Counted from the first letter of the stretch, positions 16,385 through 24,510 are shown. The stretch is DNA of 64,000 bases from CBFDBF01 sp050295355 (GCA_050295355.1 JBNKPL010000001.1:1-64000), one strand, 5' to 3'. The notes: generated by a model from the sequence alone, not told the origin. Numbers and translations: made by a program.

Positions 16385-16501
16385 TACGCTTGATCTCCCA
16401 ACTATAAATAGGGCCGCGCCCGGCAGCGGTGGAGCGACGTCTCGATTACTGGAATCCCCCAAGGCCCAATCGGGACCGAGGAACTAAAATTTACCCATCA
16501 A

Positions 16502-16517
16502 TGCACAAAACATGCCT
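16502..16517 (-). promoter_or_regulatory. Sigma-54 (-24/-12) promoter of amtB
   Basis: Minus strand AGGCATGTTTTGTGCA: the invariant GG (16516-16515) and GC (16504-16503) are separated by ten bases, and the flanks fit the TGGCAC-N5-TTGC consensus well. Start of transcription is expected near 16491, giving a ~105-base leader to amtB. Confidence 0.75.
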
Positions 16518-16578
16518 CAATGAATTACCTCGTAATATCAATTAGTTATAGATATATCGATCAAAAATAGCAAAATCA

Positions 16579-16628
16579 GCGCACTTATTTGGTGCTTTTT
16601 TGGGAGTGAGGCGCACGCTATTTGTGCG
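16579..16628. promoter_or_regulatory. Two NtrC-type enhancer sites upstream of amtB
   Basis: GCGCACTTATTTGGTGC at 16579-16595 and CGCACGCTATTTGTGCG at 16612-16628 both fit the GCAC-N7-GTGC dyad of NtrC sites. They lie roughly 70-120 bases upstream of the -24 element, the usual enhancer distance. A third weaker GTGC repeat follows at 16636-16661. Confidence 0.65.
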
Positions 16629-16663
16629 TATTGAAGTGCATACCGAACAAAAAAAGTGCGCAT

Positions 16664-16697
16664 AAAAAAGCCGGCATCTTGTTTCAAGATGCCGGCT
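16664..16697 (-). terminator. Orphan intrinsic terminator
   Basis: Minus strand: 13-bp perfect stem AGCCGGCATCTTG / CAAGATGCCGGCT with an AAA loop, then six T residues. The closest upstream minus-strand gene, tRNA-Met, already has its own terminator at 16879-16910. What this one ends is therefore unknown. It lies in the 530-base gap between amtB and the tRNA. Confidence 0.8.
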
Positions 16698-16878
16698 CAA
16701 ACCAGACATGACGTCTGAAGGGGAGTCAAATATGAACAAAAAGCTCTGTTCATGTGCAGCCGGAGGAAGCAATTCACCGGCCACGGAAAATAGGACCAAC
16801 ACAATGGGAAGAAGTTCCGCGACCCTCGAAATCCATCTGCCGAGGCCTCGATATGAAGCCGCTCCGTCCATCCATAAC

Positions 16879-16910
16879 AAAAAAACCCATCCCCCGGCAG
16901 GGGATGGGTT
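16879..16910 (-). terminator. Intrinsic terminator of tRNA-Met
   Basis: Minus strand AACCCATCCCC, loop TGCCG, GGGGATGGGTT followed by a run of T residues. It begins six bases after the tRNA 3' end. Confidence 0.9.
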
Positions 16911-16915
16911 TTGAC

Positions 16916-16992
16916 TGGTGGCTACGGGTGGAATTGAACCACCGACCTACGGGTTATGAGTCCGTCGCTCTAACCGACTGAGCTACGTAGCC
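16916..16992 (-). tRNA. tRNA-Met (anticodon CAT, elongator type)
   Basis: On the minus strand GGCTACG TA GCTCAGTCGGTTAGAGC begins a standard cloverleaf. The anticodon loop is CTCATAA, the T arm is GGTGG-TTCAATT-CCACC and the acceptor 3' strand is CGTAGCC followed by ACCA. The G1-C72 acceptor pair excludes an initiator tRNA. An Ile2 (CAT) tRNA is less likely, because the acceptor and D arm match elongator Met. Confidence 0.95.
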
Positions 16993-17074
16993 TGGGTGCA
17001 ACAAAAAACATGTCGCCGGAAGAGGCGGGAATATACCGGATCGGCTCTGAGAGTGTCAAATTAACCGCCGTCCG

Positions 17075-18166
17075 TCAGACGTTGAATCGGAAGTGGATAA
17101 CGTCCCCATCCTGGACAATGTACTCCTTCCCCTCGGAGCGCAGTTTACCCGCCTCCTTGGCCCCCTGTTCACCCTTGCAGGCGACGAAATCTTCATAGGC
17201 CACCACCTCGGCCCGGATAAAGCCGCGTTCAAAGTCCGAGTGGATCACTCCCGCCGCCTGGGGGGCGGTGGCCCCCACGGGGATGGTCCAGGCCCGCACC
17301 TCTTTCACCCCGGCCGTAAAATAGGTTTCCAGATCCAGCAGCTTGTACCCGGCCCGCACCACCCGGTTCAATCCCGGTTCGTCCAACCCGATATCGGCCA
17401 GAAACTCCTGCCGGTCCTCTTCATCCAGCTCCACGATCTCCGCCTCGATGGCGGCGCAGACGGGGACCACCTCGGCGTCCTCCTCCGCGGCCAGCTTGCG
17501 CACCGCTTCCAGGGCCGGATTGTTTTCAAATCCGTCTTCCGCCACATTGGCGATATACATGGTGGGCTTGGCGGTGAGCAGGAACAGATCGCGCAGCTCC
17601 TGCCGCTCCTCATCCGTCAGTTCCAGGGATCGCACGGGGTGTCCGGCATCCAGATGTTCGCCCACCCGCTCCAGCAAGGTCTTGCGGAACAGGATCTTCT
17701 TGTCGCCTGTGCGCGCCTGCCGGGCCGCTCTGTCCAGCGCCTTCTCCACCGACTCCAGGTCCGCCAGGGCCAGTTCCGTATTGATGACTTCGATATCCGA
17801 CAGCGGGTCTACCCGCCCGGCCACATGGACCACGTCGTCGTTCTCAAAACAGCGCACCACATGGGCGATGGCGTCGGTTTCGCGGATATTGGCCAGAAAC
17901 TTGTTGCCCAGACCCTCGCCCTTGGAGGCCCCGGCCACCAGGCCGGCGATATCCACGAACTGCATGGTGGTGGGAAGCACCCTCTGCGGCTGCACAATCT
18001 CCGCCAGCACGTCGAGACGAAGATCGGGCAGCGGCACCACACCCACATTGGGATCGATGGTGCAGAACGGGTAGTTTTCGGCGGCGATGGTCGCCTTGGT
18101 CAACGCATTAAACAGGGTGGACTTGCCTACGTTGGGCAGGCCGACGATACCGCATTTGAAACCCAT
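17075..18166 (-). CDS. ychF: Redox-regulated ATPase YchF (Ola1 family)
   Basis: 363-residue Obg-related P-loop protein that binds ATP and ribosomes. P-loop GLPNVGKSTLFNALT is at residues ~8-22 and the G3 motif is DIAGLVAGASKGEGLGNKFL. The C-terminal TGS domain ends AGKLRSEGKEYIVQDGDVIHFRFNV-like, of which the last residues VIHFRFNV are typical. pth, often adjacent, is not seen here. Confidence 0.97.
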   Translation of the reverse strand: MGFKCGIVGLPNVGKSTLFNALTKATIAAENYPFCTIDPNVGVVPLPDLRLDVLAEIVQPQRVLPTTMQFVDIAGLVAGASKGEGLGNKFLANIRETDAIAHVVRCFENDDVVHVAGRVDPLSDIEVINTELALADLESVEKALDRAARQARTGDKKILFRKTLLERVGEHLDAGHPVRSLELTDEERQELRDLFLLTAKPTMYIANVAEDGFENNPALEAVRKLAAEEDAEVVPVCAAIEAEIVELDEEDRQEFLADIGLDEPGLNRVVRAGYKLLDLETYFTAGVKEVRAWTIPVGATAPQAAGVIHSDFERGFIRAEVVAYEDFVACKGEQGAKEAGKLRSEGKEYIVQDGDVIHFRFNV

Positions 18167-18262
18167 AATCTGTCGCTCTGAAGGGAAAAGCGGGAAGGAT
18201 AGAGGAAAACCGGCCCTGATGCCAGATGCCGGGCCGGCAGCCCTGGCGTGCTTGGCGTAGCC

Positions 18263-18565
18263 CTAGGCGATGGTGAACAGCTTGTCGAAATTGGCGATGC
18301 GGAGAATCTCCCGCACTCCCTCATTGGCATTAATCAAGGCTATTTCGCCGCCCGGAGTTCCGTGATCACGAAGTTGCAGCAGCATCCCCATAGCCGAACT
18401 GTCCATGTATTCGGCGCCTTCCAGGTCCACAATGAAACTCTTCTCGCCTTTCGCATACTCTTTGTAGGCCCCCATGAACTCCCGATGGGCGGAGAAATCG
18501 AAGCGGCCCGAAACATGAATAGTGACCTCCTGTCCATCACCTGACTCAGTTACATTTACTGCCAT
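18263..18565 (-). CDS. STAS-domain protein (anti-sigma-factor antagonist type), third gene of the set
   Basis: 100-residue single STAS domain. The phosphorylatable Ser is in YMDSSAMGMLLQL, and GRFDFSAHREF gives the first strand-helix region. It is about 45% identical by eye to the preceding STAS protein and is separated from it by 35 bases. Such proteins switch partners depending on Ser phosphorylation. No matching serine kinase or PP2C phosphatase gene is in the window. Last gene of the cheY-cheA-STAS operon. Confidence 0.92.
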   Translation of the reverse strand: MAVNVTESGDGQEVTIHVSGRFDFSAHREFMGAYKEYAKGEKSFIVDLEGAEYMDSSAMGMLLQLRDHGTPGGEIALINANEGVREILRIANFDKLFTIA

Positions 18566-18600
18566 TGCCTTACCTTCCGCACTTGGTCACGAACATCGCT

Positions 18601-18906
18601 CTATTCGATGTTGAACAGCTTGGCGAACCGGGAGACATCCAGAATTTTCTGGATGTCGGCGCTGCATCCTTTGAGGGTAATATCGGACGCATCCCCCCCC
18701 GCACGCTCGCGCAGCACCAGCAGCATTCCCAAGGCCGCGCTATCCATATAATCGGTAGCGCTCAAATCAACGGTAATCCGCGCGCTCATCGGGTCAAACT
18801 GTGAATAGGCGTTTTTGAATTCCTGGTGGGAACCAAAATCAAAACGCCCGACCACGACAATCGTCGCGCCCTGCTTATCGTCGGACACCCTAACTGAAAT
18901 CGCCAC
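18601..18906 (-). CDS. STAS-domain protein, second of the set
   Basis: 101-residue single STAS domain, paralogue of the gene downstream. The Ser motif is DYMDSAALGMLLVLRER; the start is AISVRVSDDKQGATIVVVGRFDF. The tandem pair suggests duplication. Its place after a CheZ-like gene implies a role in an output step of the CheA pathway (inference). Confidence 0.92.
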   Translation of the reverse strand: MAISVRVSDDKQGATIVVVGRFDFGSHQEFKNAYSQFDPMSARITVDLSATDYMDSAALGMLLVLRERAGGDASDITLKGCSADIQKILDVSRFAKLFNIE

Positions 18907-19032
18907 CTCATACCCCCAATCAAAATCACCTGATTCATAATAGTCGACTCATCCTTGAGGTGTCTCTTCCTGATTCGCCTGGCAGAGAGTATACATGCTC
19001 CCTCCACCCCGTGCCGTTTTAACACACGGCCG

Positions 19033-19605
19033 CTAGAAAAGTTCGATATCTCCGAAACGCACCCCGGCGGCCTTCATGGCGGCCTCACATTGTGCCAGCG
19101 CATCCTGTACCGAGACTCCGTTCAAGACCGCCTCAAACATCTCCATTTCTTGCGGCAGACAGTACTTCGCCCGGATCTGCTCCTGTAACTCTTTCCACTC
19201 CCAGGGACTGTAAACCCTGTTCCTGTCGGCCACCAGCTCGGCCATCTTATCAAGGCTGTTATTGACGTGATTCAGGCGCTGGGACAGTTTGTCGTAGAAC
19301 TGGAAGGCGACGATGGCGGTCTTCATCCGCGGCTTGATGGATTCACAATTATTCTTGATGGTGGATTTAATCGCTTCGGTTTCGCTGTTTCCATCCAGGC
19401 TATCGGCCGCCCGGGCAATGTCGCTCACGCTCTCCACCATGGAGGTAAAAAGCTCCCCCAGGGTATTGACCGACTCATCTCCCTCCCGCATGGCCATCTC
19501 TATCTGCGCCAGGGCCAGTTGCAGCATATGCACCGTCTCTTCCACCTGACTCCAGTCCAGATCGGGAAAGTCACCTTTACGCGGAATATCAGACATCAGA
19601 CTCAA
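19033..19605 (-). CDS. CheZ-like protein, putative CheY-P phosphatase
   Basis: 190-residue, all-helical protein. An ETVHMLQLALAQIEMAMREG helix opens a likely long hairpin. VAFQFYDKLSQRLNHV at about residues 99-114 carries Asp105 and Gln109 in the DxxxQ spacing of the CheZ active site (FQDLTGQ in E. coli). I therefore infer a CheZ-type phosphatase, although overall similarity to E. coli CheZ is not evident. An alternative ATG lies three codons in (19596). It overlaps the STAS gene upstream by 17 bases (8 with the alternative start). Confidence 0.75.
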   Translation of the reverse strand: MSLMSDIPRKGDFPDLDWSQVEETVHMLQLALAQIEMAMREGDESVNTLGELFTSMVESVSDIARAADSLDGNSETEAIKSTIKNNCESIKPRMKTAIVAFQFYDKLSQRLNHVNNSLDKMAELVADRNRVYSPWEWKELQEQIRAKYCLPQEMEMFEAVLNGVSVQDALAQCEAAMKAAGVRFGDIELF

Positions 19606-19888
19606 ATCCCCTTATTAAAACCTCATTCAGGCCGAGTTGCCGGGCGCCCTGTTGCAGGGCATCCGAAATACCATCCCAGCGGATCGCGACACCCGTGGCC
19701 GCGGCCTCTTTTATCAGCGCAGCTAGTAATTGAAGTCCGGCGCCGTCGATCTGTCTGATCTCACCGCCCTGCAAGACAACCGGTCCTCCAGAGTCAAGGG
19801 CGGCGCTCATCTCGCGGCGCCTTTCTGCCACCCCGGCGATGGTCAGGCGATCACCCAGATTTATTACTGCTGCATCAGCCGCAGTCAC
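19589..19888 (-). CDS. STAS-domain protein without the conserved serine, first of the set
   Basis: 99-residue STAS domain from GTG at 19888, which overlaps the cheA stop (GTGA). Where STAS antagonists have D-S/T, this one reads IRQIDGAGLQLLAAL, with Gly in place of the phosphorylatable residue. It may therefore be a constitutive binding module or be regulated in another way. An in-frame TTG further upstream would place the N-terminus inside cheA and is unlikely. Confidence 0.88.
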   Translation of the reverse strand: MTAADAAVINLGDRLTIAGVAERRREMSAALDSGGPVVLQGGEIRQIDGAGLQLLAALIKEAAATGVAIRWDGISDALQQGARQLGLNEVLIRGFESDV

Positions 19889-22386
19889 TCTCCGATCCTC
19901 CCCGGGAAAAGGTCCGCTCCCAGCAACTGTTCCACATCCAGCGGCGTGACGGTTTGGCTCTCCATGCCGCAAGCGCCATCGACCAGTCCATCGATCATGA
20001 GCGCGGCCATCTTCTCTTTTCCGGCGCCATCTAGTTTGACGATGACGACCGTCTCCTGAGCGCTCTCCCCCGACGGCAGCGCCAGCCGCCGCCGCAGATC
20101 GAATACGGGCACCATGGAACCGCGAAGGTTGAGCAGGCCTTTCACATACGCGGGCTGATTGGGCAGCCGCGTCAGCGGTTCCCGGCCCCGGACCTCCTGC
20201 ACCAGCGCGCGATCAATGCCGTAGATTTCACTGCCGAGCCGAAAGGCGAAGTACCCCCCTCCCCGAGCCGCGTCGGCGGCGGCATCTGCCTCCGTTCTGT
20301 TATCGGCCATGGGCCGATTCCGCGCCAGCCGCATGAGGCCGGAAATCTCCAGAACTAGCGCTACGGAACCATCACTCAGGAGCGCGGCCCCGGCGATACC
20401 CTCTATCCTATGATAGTTCTCCTCCAGAGGCTTGACGACCACCTGCTCCCGGACCTCGGCCAAAGCATCCACCAGCAGGCCACAGCGCCCGCCATCCCCC
20501 TCCACCACCAGCAGCTTGCCGGCGGTCGGATCCCCGGCCTGGGCGCTTGTAACGGCAAACAGCTGGCGCAGACGAATCAGCGGCAGCGTTTCTCCCTGAA
20601 ATCCTATACACGCCTCCCCCGCCGCCGGGACATCCACCCGGTCGGGTTGTGGTTGCGTGGATTCCACAACGGACCCTGAGGGGACCACATAGGCCTCTGC
20701 ACCAACCTGCACCACCACTCCATCCAGAACGACCGGCGCAGAGGGCAGGCGGATGAGGATAGAGCTACCGACACCCCGCGCCGATTGGATATCAATGTAA
20801 CCACCCAGTTCCTGGATGTTCCGGCGCACCACATCCATGCCCACACCGCGTCCCGAGACATCGCTAACCCTTCCGGCGGTGGTTAGGCCGGGATGGAAAA
20901 TCAGTTCATCAATCTGCTTATTCATCAGTTTCTGGTCTGCGCTCACCAGTCCCTGTGCCAGCGCCTTGCTCAAAATCCGTTCCCGGTCCAGACCCCTGCC
21001 GTCATCCTGCACCTCGAACACGAACTCTCCCTGCCGGCGCGACGCTTCGATACGAATCGTTCCGGTTTCCGGCTTCCCCGCCGCTATCCGCTCCTGCGGG
21101 GTTTCGATGCCGTGATCAAGACTGTTGCGCACCAGATGCACCAGCGGATCGCCGATCTTTTCGAACACCGCCTTATCCACTTCCAGCTCGTCGCCTACCG
21201 TTACCAGTTCGATTTTTTTTCCCAGTTCCTCGCCGAGGTCATGAACCACACGGGGAAAGCGCCCAAAGACGAAGCTGATCTGCAGCTGCCGAATCTGCAT
21301 GATGTTTTGCTGCAGCATTCGGGTCTGGGAGGTCAGGCGGTTGATCCCTTCGCGCAGGCGTTCGATACCTGCGGCATCGAGATCCCCATCAATCAGACCG
21401 AGTGACGTCTGGGTCATGACCAGTTCATTTACCTGAGAGACCAGGCTGTTGATCTTGTGCAGGTCCACCCGCATGGAGCTGGAACCCGGCAGAACCGCCC
21501 CCCCCGAGCGACGGTCTCCCCGGCGCCGGTCCAGGGGGAAACGGCGGTCTGCCTGACGCCGATCACTCTGCCGGCGGTCATCGCGGCGGCGCCCCCCATC
21601 CGCTGTACGCCGCTCTTCCTCTGCAGGGGCGCGGGGCGCGTACCTGGGCGCCGCGCCGCCAGGGCCGACCGGCTCAATGACCAGCTCGCACTCATCCTCC
21701 ACCCAGGCAAATAGATCCACGACGGCCTGGCGGGGAATATTCCCTGCCAGACGCAGACGCCAGGCGAGATAACACTGCTCCGGGTCCAGTTCCCTGAAGC
21801 GGGGCAAGGCGTCCATATCCACCTGCACATCCAGTTCACCCAGCGCCGCCAGCTCACGCAAAATGCGCAGGGGATCATTACCGCTTCGCATCAGCCGCGG
21901 CAGGGGGCGAAAGGAGATATTCCAGCCTGCTACACTGCGCCCTGTCTGCGCCGATTTTTTCTCTCCCTGTGCGGCAATTCCGGTCCGGATCTCCGAATCC
22001 TCGCTGAGAAGCGCTATCAGCTCATCCCTGCGCTTCTGTACCGTCTCCCGGTCGAACTCCTTGCCCTCCTCCGCCGCGATCAGCATCTCCCGCAGGGTAT
22101 CCACGGAACGCAACAAAGTATTAATACATTGCGATGTAACCGAAGTTCGGCCGTCCCGCATCTCATCCAGCAGGGCCTCAATGATATGGGTAAAGGCGGC
22201 AATCTCGGGAAAGCCGAAGGTCCCGCTGCCCCCCTTGATGGAGTGGGCGGTGCGGAAAACGGCATTGATCTCCTCCGGGTCCACCTCCCCGGGTTCCATG
22301 ATCAACAGCCGGGCCTCCATGATATCCAGGCTTTCGAAGCTCTCTTCGAAAAACACCTGATGGAACTGCGCCACATCGATGGCCAT
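19885..22386 (-). CDS. cheA: Chemotaxis histidine kinase CheA with an additional C-terminal CheW domain
   Basis: 833 residues. HPt domain first, with His48 in FRTAHSIKGGSGTFGFPEI. A P2-like region covers about residues 165-250. A linker very rich in Arg/Asp (RRDDRRQSDRRQADRR) follows. The dimerisation and ATPase domains have HLVRNSLDHGIE and the G box DVSGRGVGMDVVR. CheW domain 1 is at ~570-690 and a second full CheW domain at ~705-825 (GSEIYGIDRALVQEV, NLRGSMVPVFDLR). The fused CheW may replace a separate CheW, which is absent, as are MCP, CheR and CheB genes. Confidence 0.96.
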   Translation of the reverse strand: MAIDVAQFHQVFFEESFESLDIMEARLLIMEPGEVDPEEINAVFRTAHSIKGGSGTFGFPEIAAFTHIIEALLDEMRDGRTSVTSQCINTLLRSVDTLREMLIAAEEGKEFDRETVQKRRDELIALLSEDSEIRTGIAAQGEKKSAQTGRSVAGWNISFRPLPRLMRSGNDPLRILRELAALGELDVQVDMDALPRFRELDPEQCYLAWRLRLAGNIPRQAVVDLFAWVEDECELVIEPVGPGGAAPRYAPRAPAEEERRTADGGRRRDDRRQSDRRQADRRFPLDRRRGDRRSGGAVLPGSSSMRVDLHKINSLVSQVNELVMTQTSLGLIDGDLDAAGIERLREGINRLTSQTRMLQQNIMQIRQLQISFVFGRFPRVVHDLGEELGKKIELVTVGDELEVDKAVFEKIGDPLVHLVRNSLDHGIETPQERIAAGKPETGTIRIEASRRQGEFVFEVQDDGRGLDRERILSKALAQGLVSADQKLMNKQIDELIFHPGLTTAGRVSDVSGRGVGMDVVRRNIQELGGYIDIQSARGVGSSILIRLPSAPVVLDGVVVQVGAEAYVVPSGSVVESTQPQPDRVDVPAAGEACIGFQGETLPLIRLRQLFAVTSAQAGDPTAGKLLVVEGDGGRCGLLVDALAEVREQVVVKPLEENYHRIEGIAGAALLSDGSVALVLEISGLMRLARNRPMADNRTEADAAADAARGGGYFAFRLGSEIYGIDRALVQEVRGREPLTRLPNQPAYVKGLLNLRGSMVPVFDLRRRLALPSGESAQETVVIVKLDGAGKEKMAALMIDGLVDGACGMESQTVTPLDVEQLLGADLFPGRIGE

Positions 22387-22435
22387 GGATCTCCTCTTGT
22401 GGAAAGCGGACCGTTTTAACGGTTCATGGAAACGC

Positions 22436-22798
22436 CTACGCCAGCACTTTGTCTACCGTGGACTCCAGCTCATCCGGGTTGAATGGTTTGACGATCCAGC
22501 CAGTGGCGCCGGCCTCTTTCCCCAGCTGTTTCTTGTCTTGGGCGGACTCGGTGGTCAACATCAGCAATGGGATGAATTTATACGAAGGCAGGGCCCGCAA
22601 CTCCCTGATCAGGGTAATGCCATCCAGATTCGGCATGTTCACATCGGTAATCACCAGATCGAACACCCGCTCCTTGGCGATATCCAGCGCCGCATCTCCG
22701 TCCGGCGCCTCCGCCACCTCATGACCCGCCCCTTTGAGGGTAAAAACGATCATTTGACGCATGGAGGTGGAGTCATCCACCACAAGAATGCTAGCCAT
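22436..22798 (-). CDS. cheY: CheY-type response regulator
   Basis: 120-residue single receiver domain. Acidic pocket in ILVVDDSTSMR, phospho-acceptor Asp in DLVITDVNMPNLDG, Thr in MLTTES and Lys in GWIVKPFNP. First gene of the cheY-cheA-STAS-CheZ-like operon, 49 bases before cheA. It is probably the phosphorylation target of that CheA and the substrate of the CheZ-like protein. Confidence 0.95.
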   Translation of the reverse strand: MASILVVDDSTSMRQMIVFTLKGAGHEVAEAPDGDAALDIAKERVFDLVITDVNMPNLDGITLIRELRALPSYKFIPLLMLTTESAQDKKQLGKEAGATGWIVKPFNPDELESTVDKVLA

Positions 22799-22981
22799 AT
22801 CTTTTTCTCCCGAAGCCCGTACTGAAAGGGCTCTCTTCCCAACCCCACGGCGTATAGATTGTAACGTCCCGGCCTCTCCAGACTTTAAAGGATATGGGCC
22901 AAAATATCAGCACTCCGGGGAGGAATTTGGTCCGTTCTCCGCTATCCTTTGGGGTTCATCAATCAATTGAGGACCACCCCG

Positions 22982-23341
22982 ATGGATAATTACAAACTGG
23001 TGCTGCCGGGGCATCTTAATCACTACGGCTACCTGTTCGGCGGTTACCTGTTACAGTGGGTGGACGAGGCGTCCTGGATCGCCGCCAGCAAGGACTTTCC
23101 CGGCTGTAATTTTGTCACTGCGGCCATGAACCGCGTGGAGTTCCGCAAGAGTATCCACAAGGGCGCGGTGCTGCGCTTCGACGCCAAAATGGAGGACCAG
23201 GGCCGCACCTCGGTGCAATACCGGGTCGATGTGTTCTGTGACGATCTGCACACCGGGGAAGAGGAGTTGGTGTTTTCCACCCACATCACCTTCGTCTGTC
23301 TCAGTGACGAAGGAAAAAAACGTCCCCTCAGCCAGGAGTAG
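22982..23341 (+). CDS. Hotdog-fold acyl-CoA thioesterase (YciA-like)
   Basis: 119 residues from ATG at 22982 with TGAGGA upstream. HLNHYGYLFGGYLLQWVDEASWI carries the hotdog central helix with the catalytic-type Asp. NRVEFRKSIHKGAVLRF and THITFVCLS follow the family pattern. Probable cytosolic acyl-CoA hydrolase; substrate not determinable. An in-frame start at 22949 adds 11 residues but is less conserved. It converges on the phosphofructokinase gene. Confidence 0.9.
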   Translation: MDNYKLVLPGHLNHYGYLFGGYLLQWVDEASWIAASKDFPGCNFVTAAMNRVEFRKSIHKGAVLRFDAKMEDQGRTSVQYRVDVFCDDLHTGEEELVFSTHITFVCLSDEGKKRPLSQE

Positions 23342-23388
23342 CAGCTGTCCCTGGATAGCACGCGCGCTTTTCCCGATAGGGTGTGGGT

Positions 23389-24510
23389 TCAATCCCCCAG
23401 GTTGGTGCCCACTTTCCTGGCGCTGTCGATCCAGGGATGATCCGACGGGATCAGCTTGCGGTTGCCCGCCACCTCTTTCAGCGATACCGGCACCGCATGT
23501 TCCCCCCGGGCGGCCACCATCACCCCGTAGGTCCCCTGCTCAATGAGATCGGCGCAGGCGGTGCCCAGCCGGGTAGCCAGAATCCGGTCCCCCGCGGACG
23601 GCGTCCCACCCCGTTGCAGATGCCCCAGAATGGTGATTCTCGACTCCAGCCCGGTGAGTTCCTCCAGCTGCCGCGACACCTGCAGGGTCTTGTCGCCATA
23701 CCTCTGATGCAGGGCATTCAGCTCTATCTTGATCCGCTTCTTCTCCTCCTTGTTCTTGGCGTTCTCCTTCTGCTGCTCCAGCGCCTGCACGGCACTGAAT
23801 TGACCCTTATCCAACGCCCCTTCCGCAATGGCCACGATGCTGAATTTCTTGCCGCCCCGCACCCGGTCGCGGATAGCGGCAGCCACGCTCTCAATGTCGT
23901 AGGGTATCTCCGGAATCAGGACCACATCGGCCCCGCCGGCAAGCCCTGCGCCCAGGGTCAGCCAGCCGGCCCGGTGGCCCATGATCTCCACGACGATAAT
24001 GCGGTGATGGCTGTGGGCGGTACTGTGCAGACGGTCAACGGCGTCGGTGGCGATCCCCAGAGCGGTATCGAAGCCAAAGGTGACATCGGTCAGGGCCACA
24101 TCGTTATCGATGGTCTTGGGCAGGGTAATGATATTGAGTCCCTTCTCCATTAGCCGCAGGGCGTTCTTCTGAGTCCCACCACCACCCAGACAAACCAGTG
24201 CATCCAGTTGATTTGCATGGTAATTTTCCACAATCACATCGGTCATATCGTGCTGTTTTCCACCGATGATCATGCGGTGGGGTTTATCACGGCTGGTGCC
24301 GAGGATGGTGCCGCCCACCGTCAGAATGCCCGATAGCGAGCCCCCCTCCAGACGCATAAAGCGGTTCTCCACCAATCCCCGGAAACCGTCCCGGAAACCG
24401 ATCACCTGCATCCCGTATTGTTCCCCGGCCGCTTTGCCCACGCCGCGGATGGCGGCGTTGAGGCCGGGACTGTCGCCCCCCGCGGTCAAAATTCCTATCT
24501 GTTTTGCCAT
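23389..24510 (-). CDS. 6-phosphofructokinase, phosphoryl donor uncertain
   Basis: 373-residue PfkA-family enzyme. ILTAGGDSPGLNAAI opens the protein and LPKTIDNDV (about residues 130-138) contains the catalytic Asp. GHRAGWLTLGAGLAGGAD is the F6P-binding MGR-type region. At the donor-specificity site the usual GGDGS/GGDDS is GGGGTQKNA (109-117), and the TIDND block has PK rather than PG. Gly at the equivalent of position 104 suggests ATP. Lys at 124 is found in PPi and mixed-substrate groups. ATP-type is my preferred guess. Confidence 0.93.
   Translation of the reverse strand: MAKQIGILTAGGDSPGLNAAIRGVGKAAGEQYGMQVIGFRDGFRGLVENRFMRLEGGSLSGILTVGGTILGTSRDKPHRMIIGGKQHDMTDVIVENYHANQLDALVCLGGGGTQKNALRLMEKGLNIITLPKTIDNDVALTDVTFGFDTALGIATDAVDRLHSTAHSHHRIIVVEIMGHRAGWLTLGAGLAGGADVVLIPEIPYDIESVAAAIRDRVRGGKKFSIVAIAEGALDKGQFSAVQALEQQKENAKNKEEKKRIKIELNALHQRYGDKTLQVSRQLEELTGLESRITILGHLQRGGTPSAGDRILATRLGTACADLIEQGTYGVMVAARGEHAVPVSLKEVAGNRKLIPSDHPWIDSARKVGTNLGD

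Noticed and set aside
16732..16914. 60-residue plus-strand frame with a good ribosome binding site (AAGGGGAG)
   Set aside because: It ends inside the tRNA-Met terminator and has no recognisable similarity; the hairpins around it are better explained as minus-strand terminators.
16916..16992. tRNA-Ile2 (CAT anticodon with lysidine) instead of tRNA-Met
   Set aside because: Acceptor stem and D arm agree with elongator tRNA-Met; a decisive check would be comparison with other CAT tRNAs of the genome.
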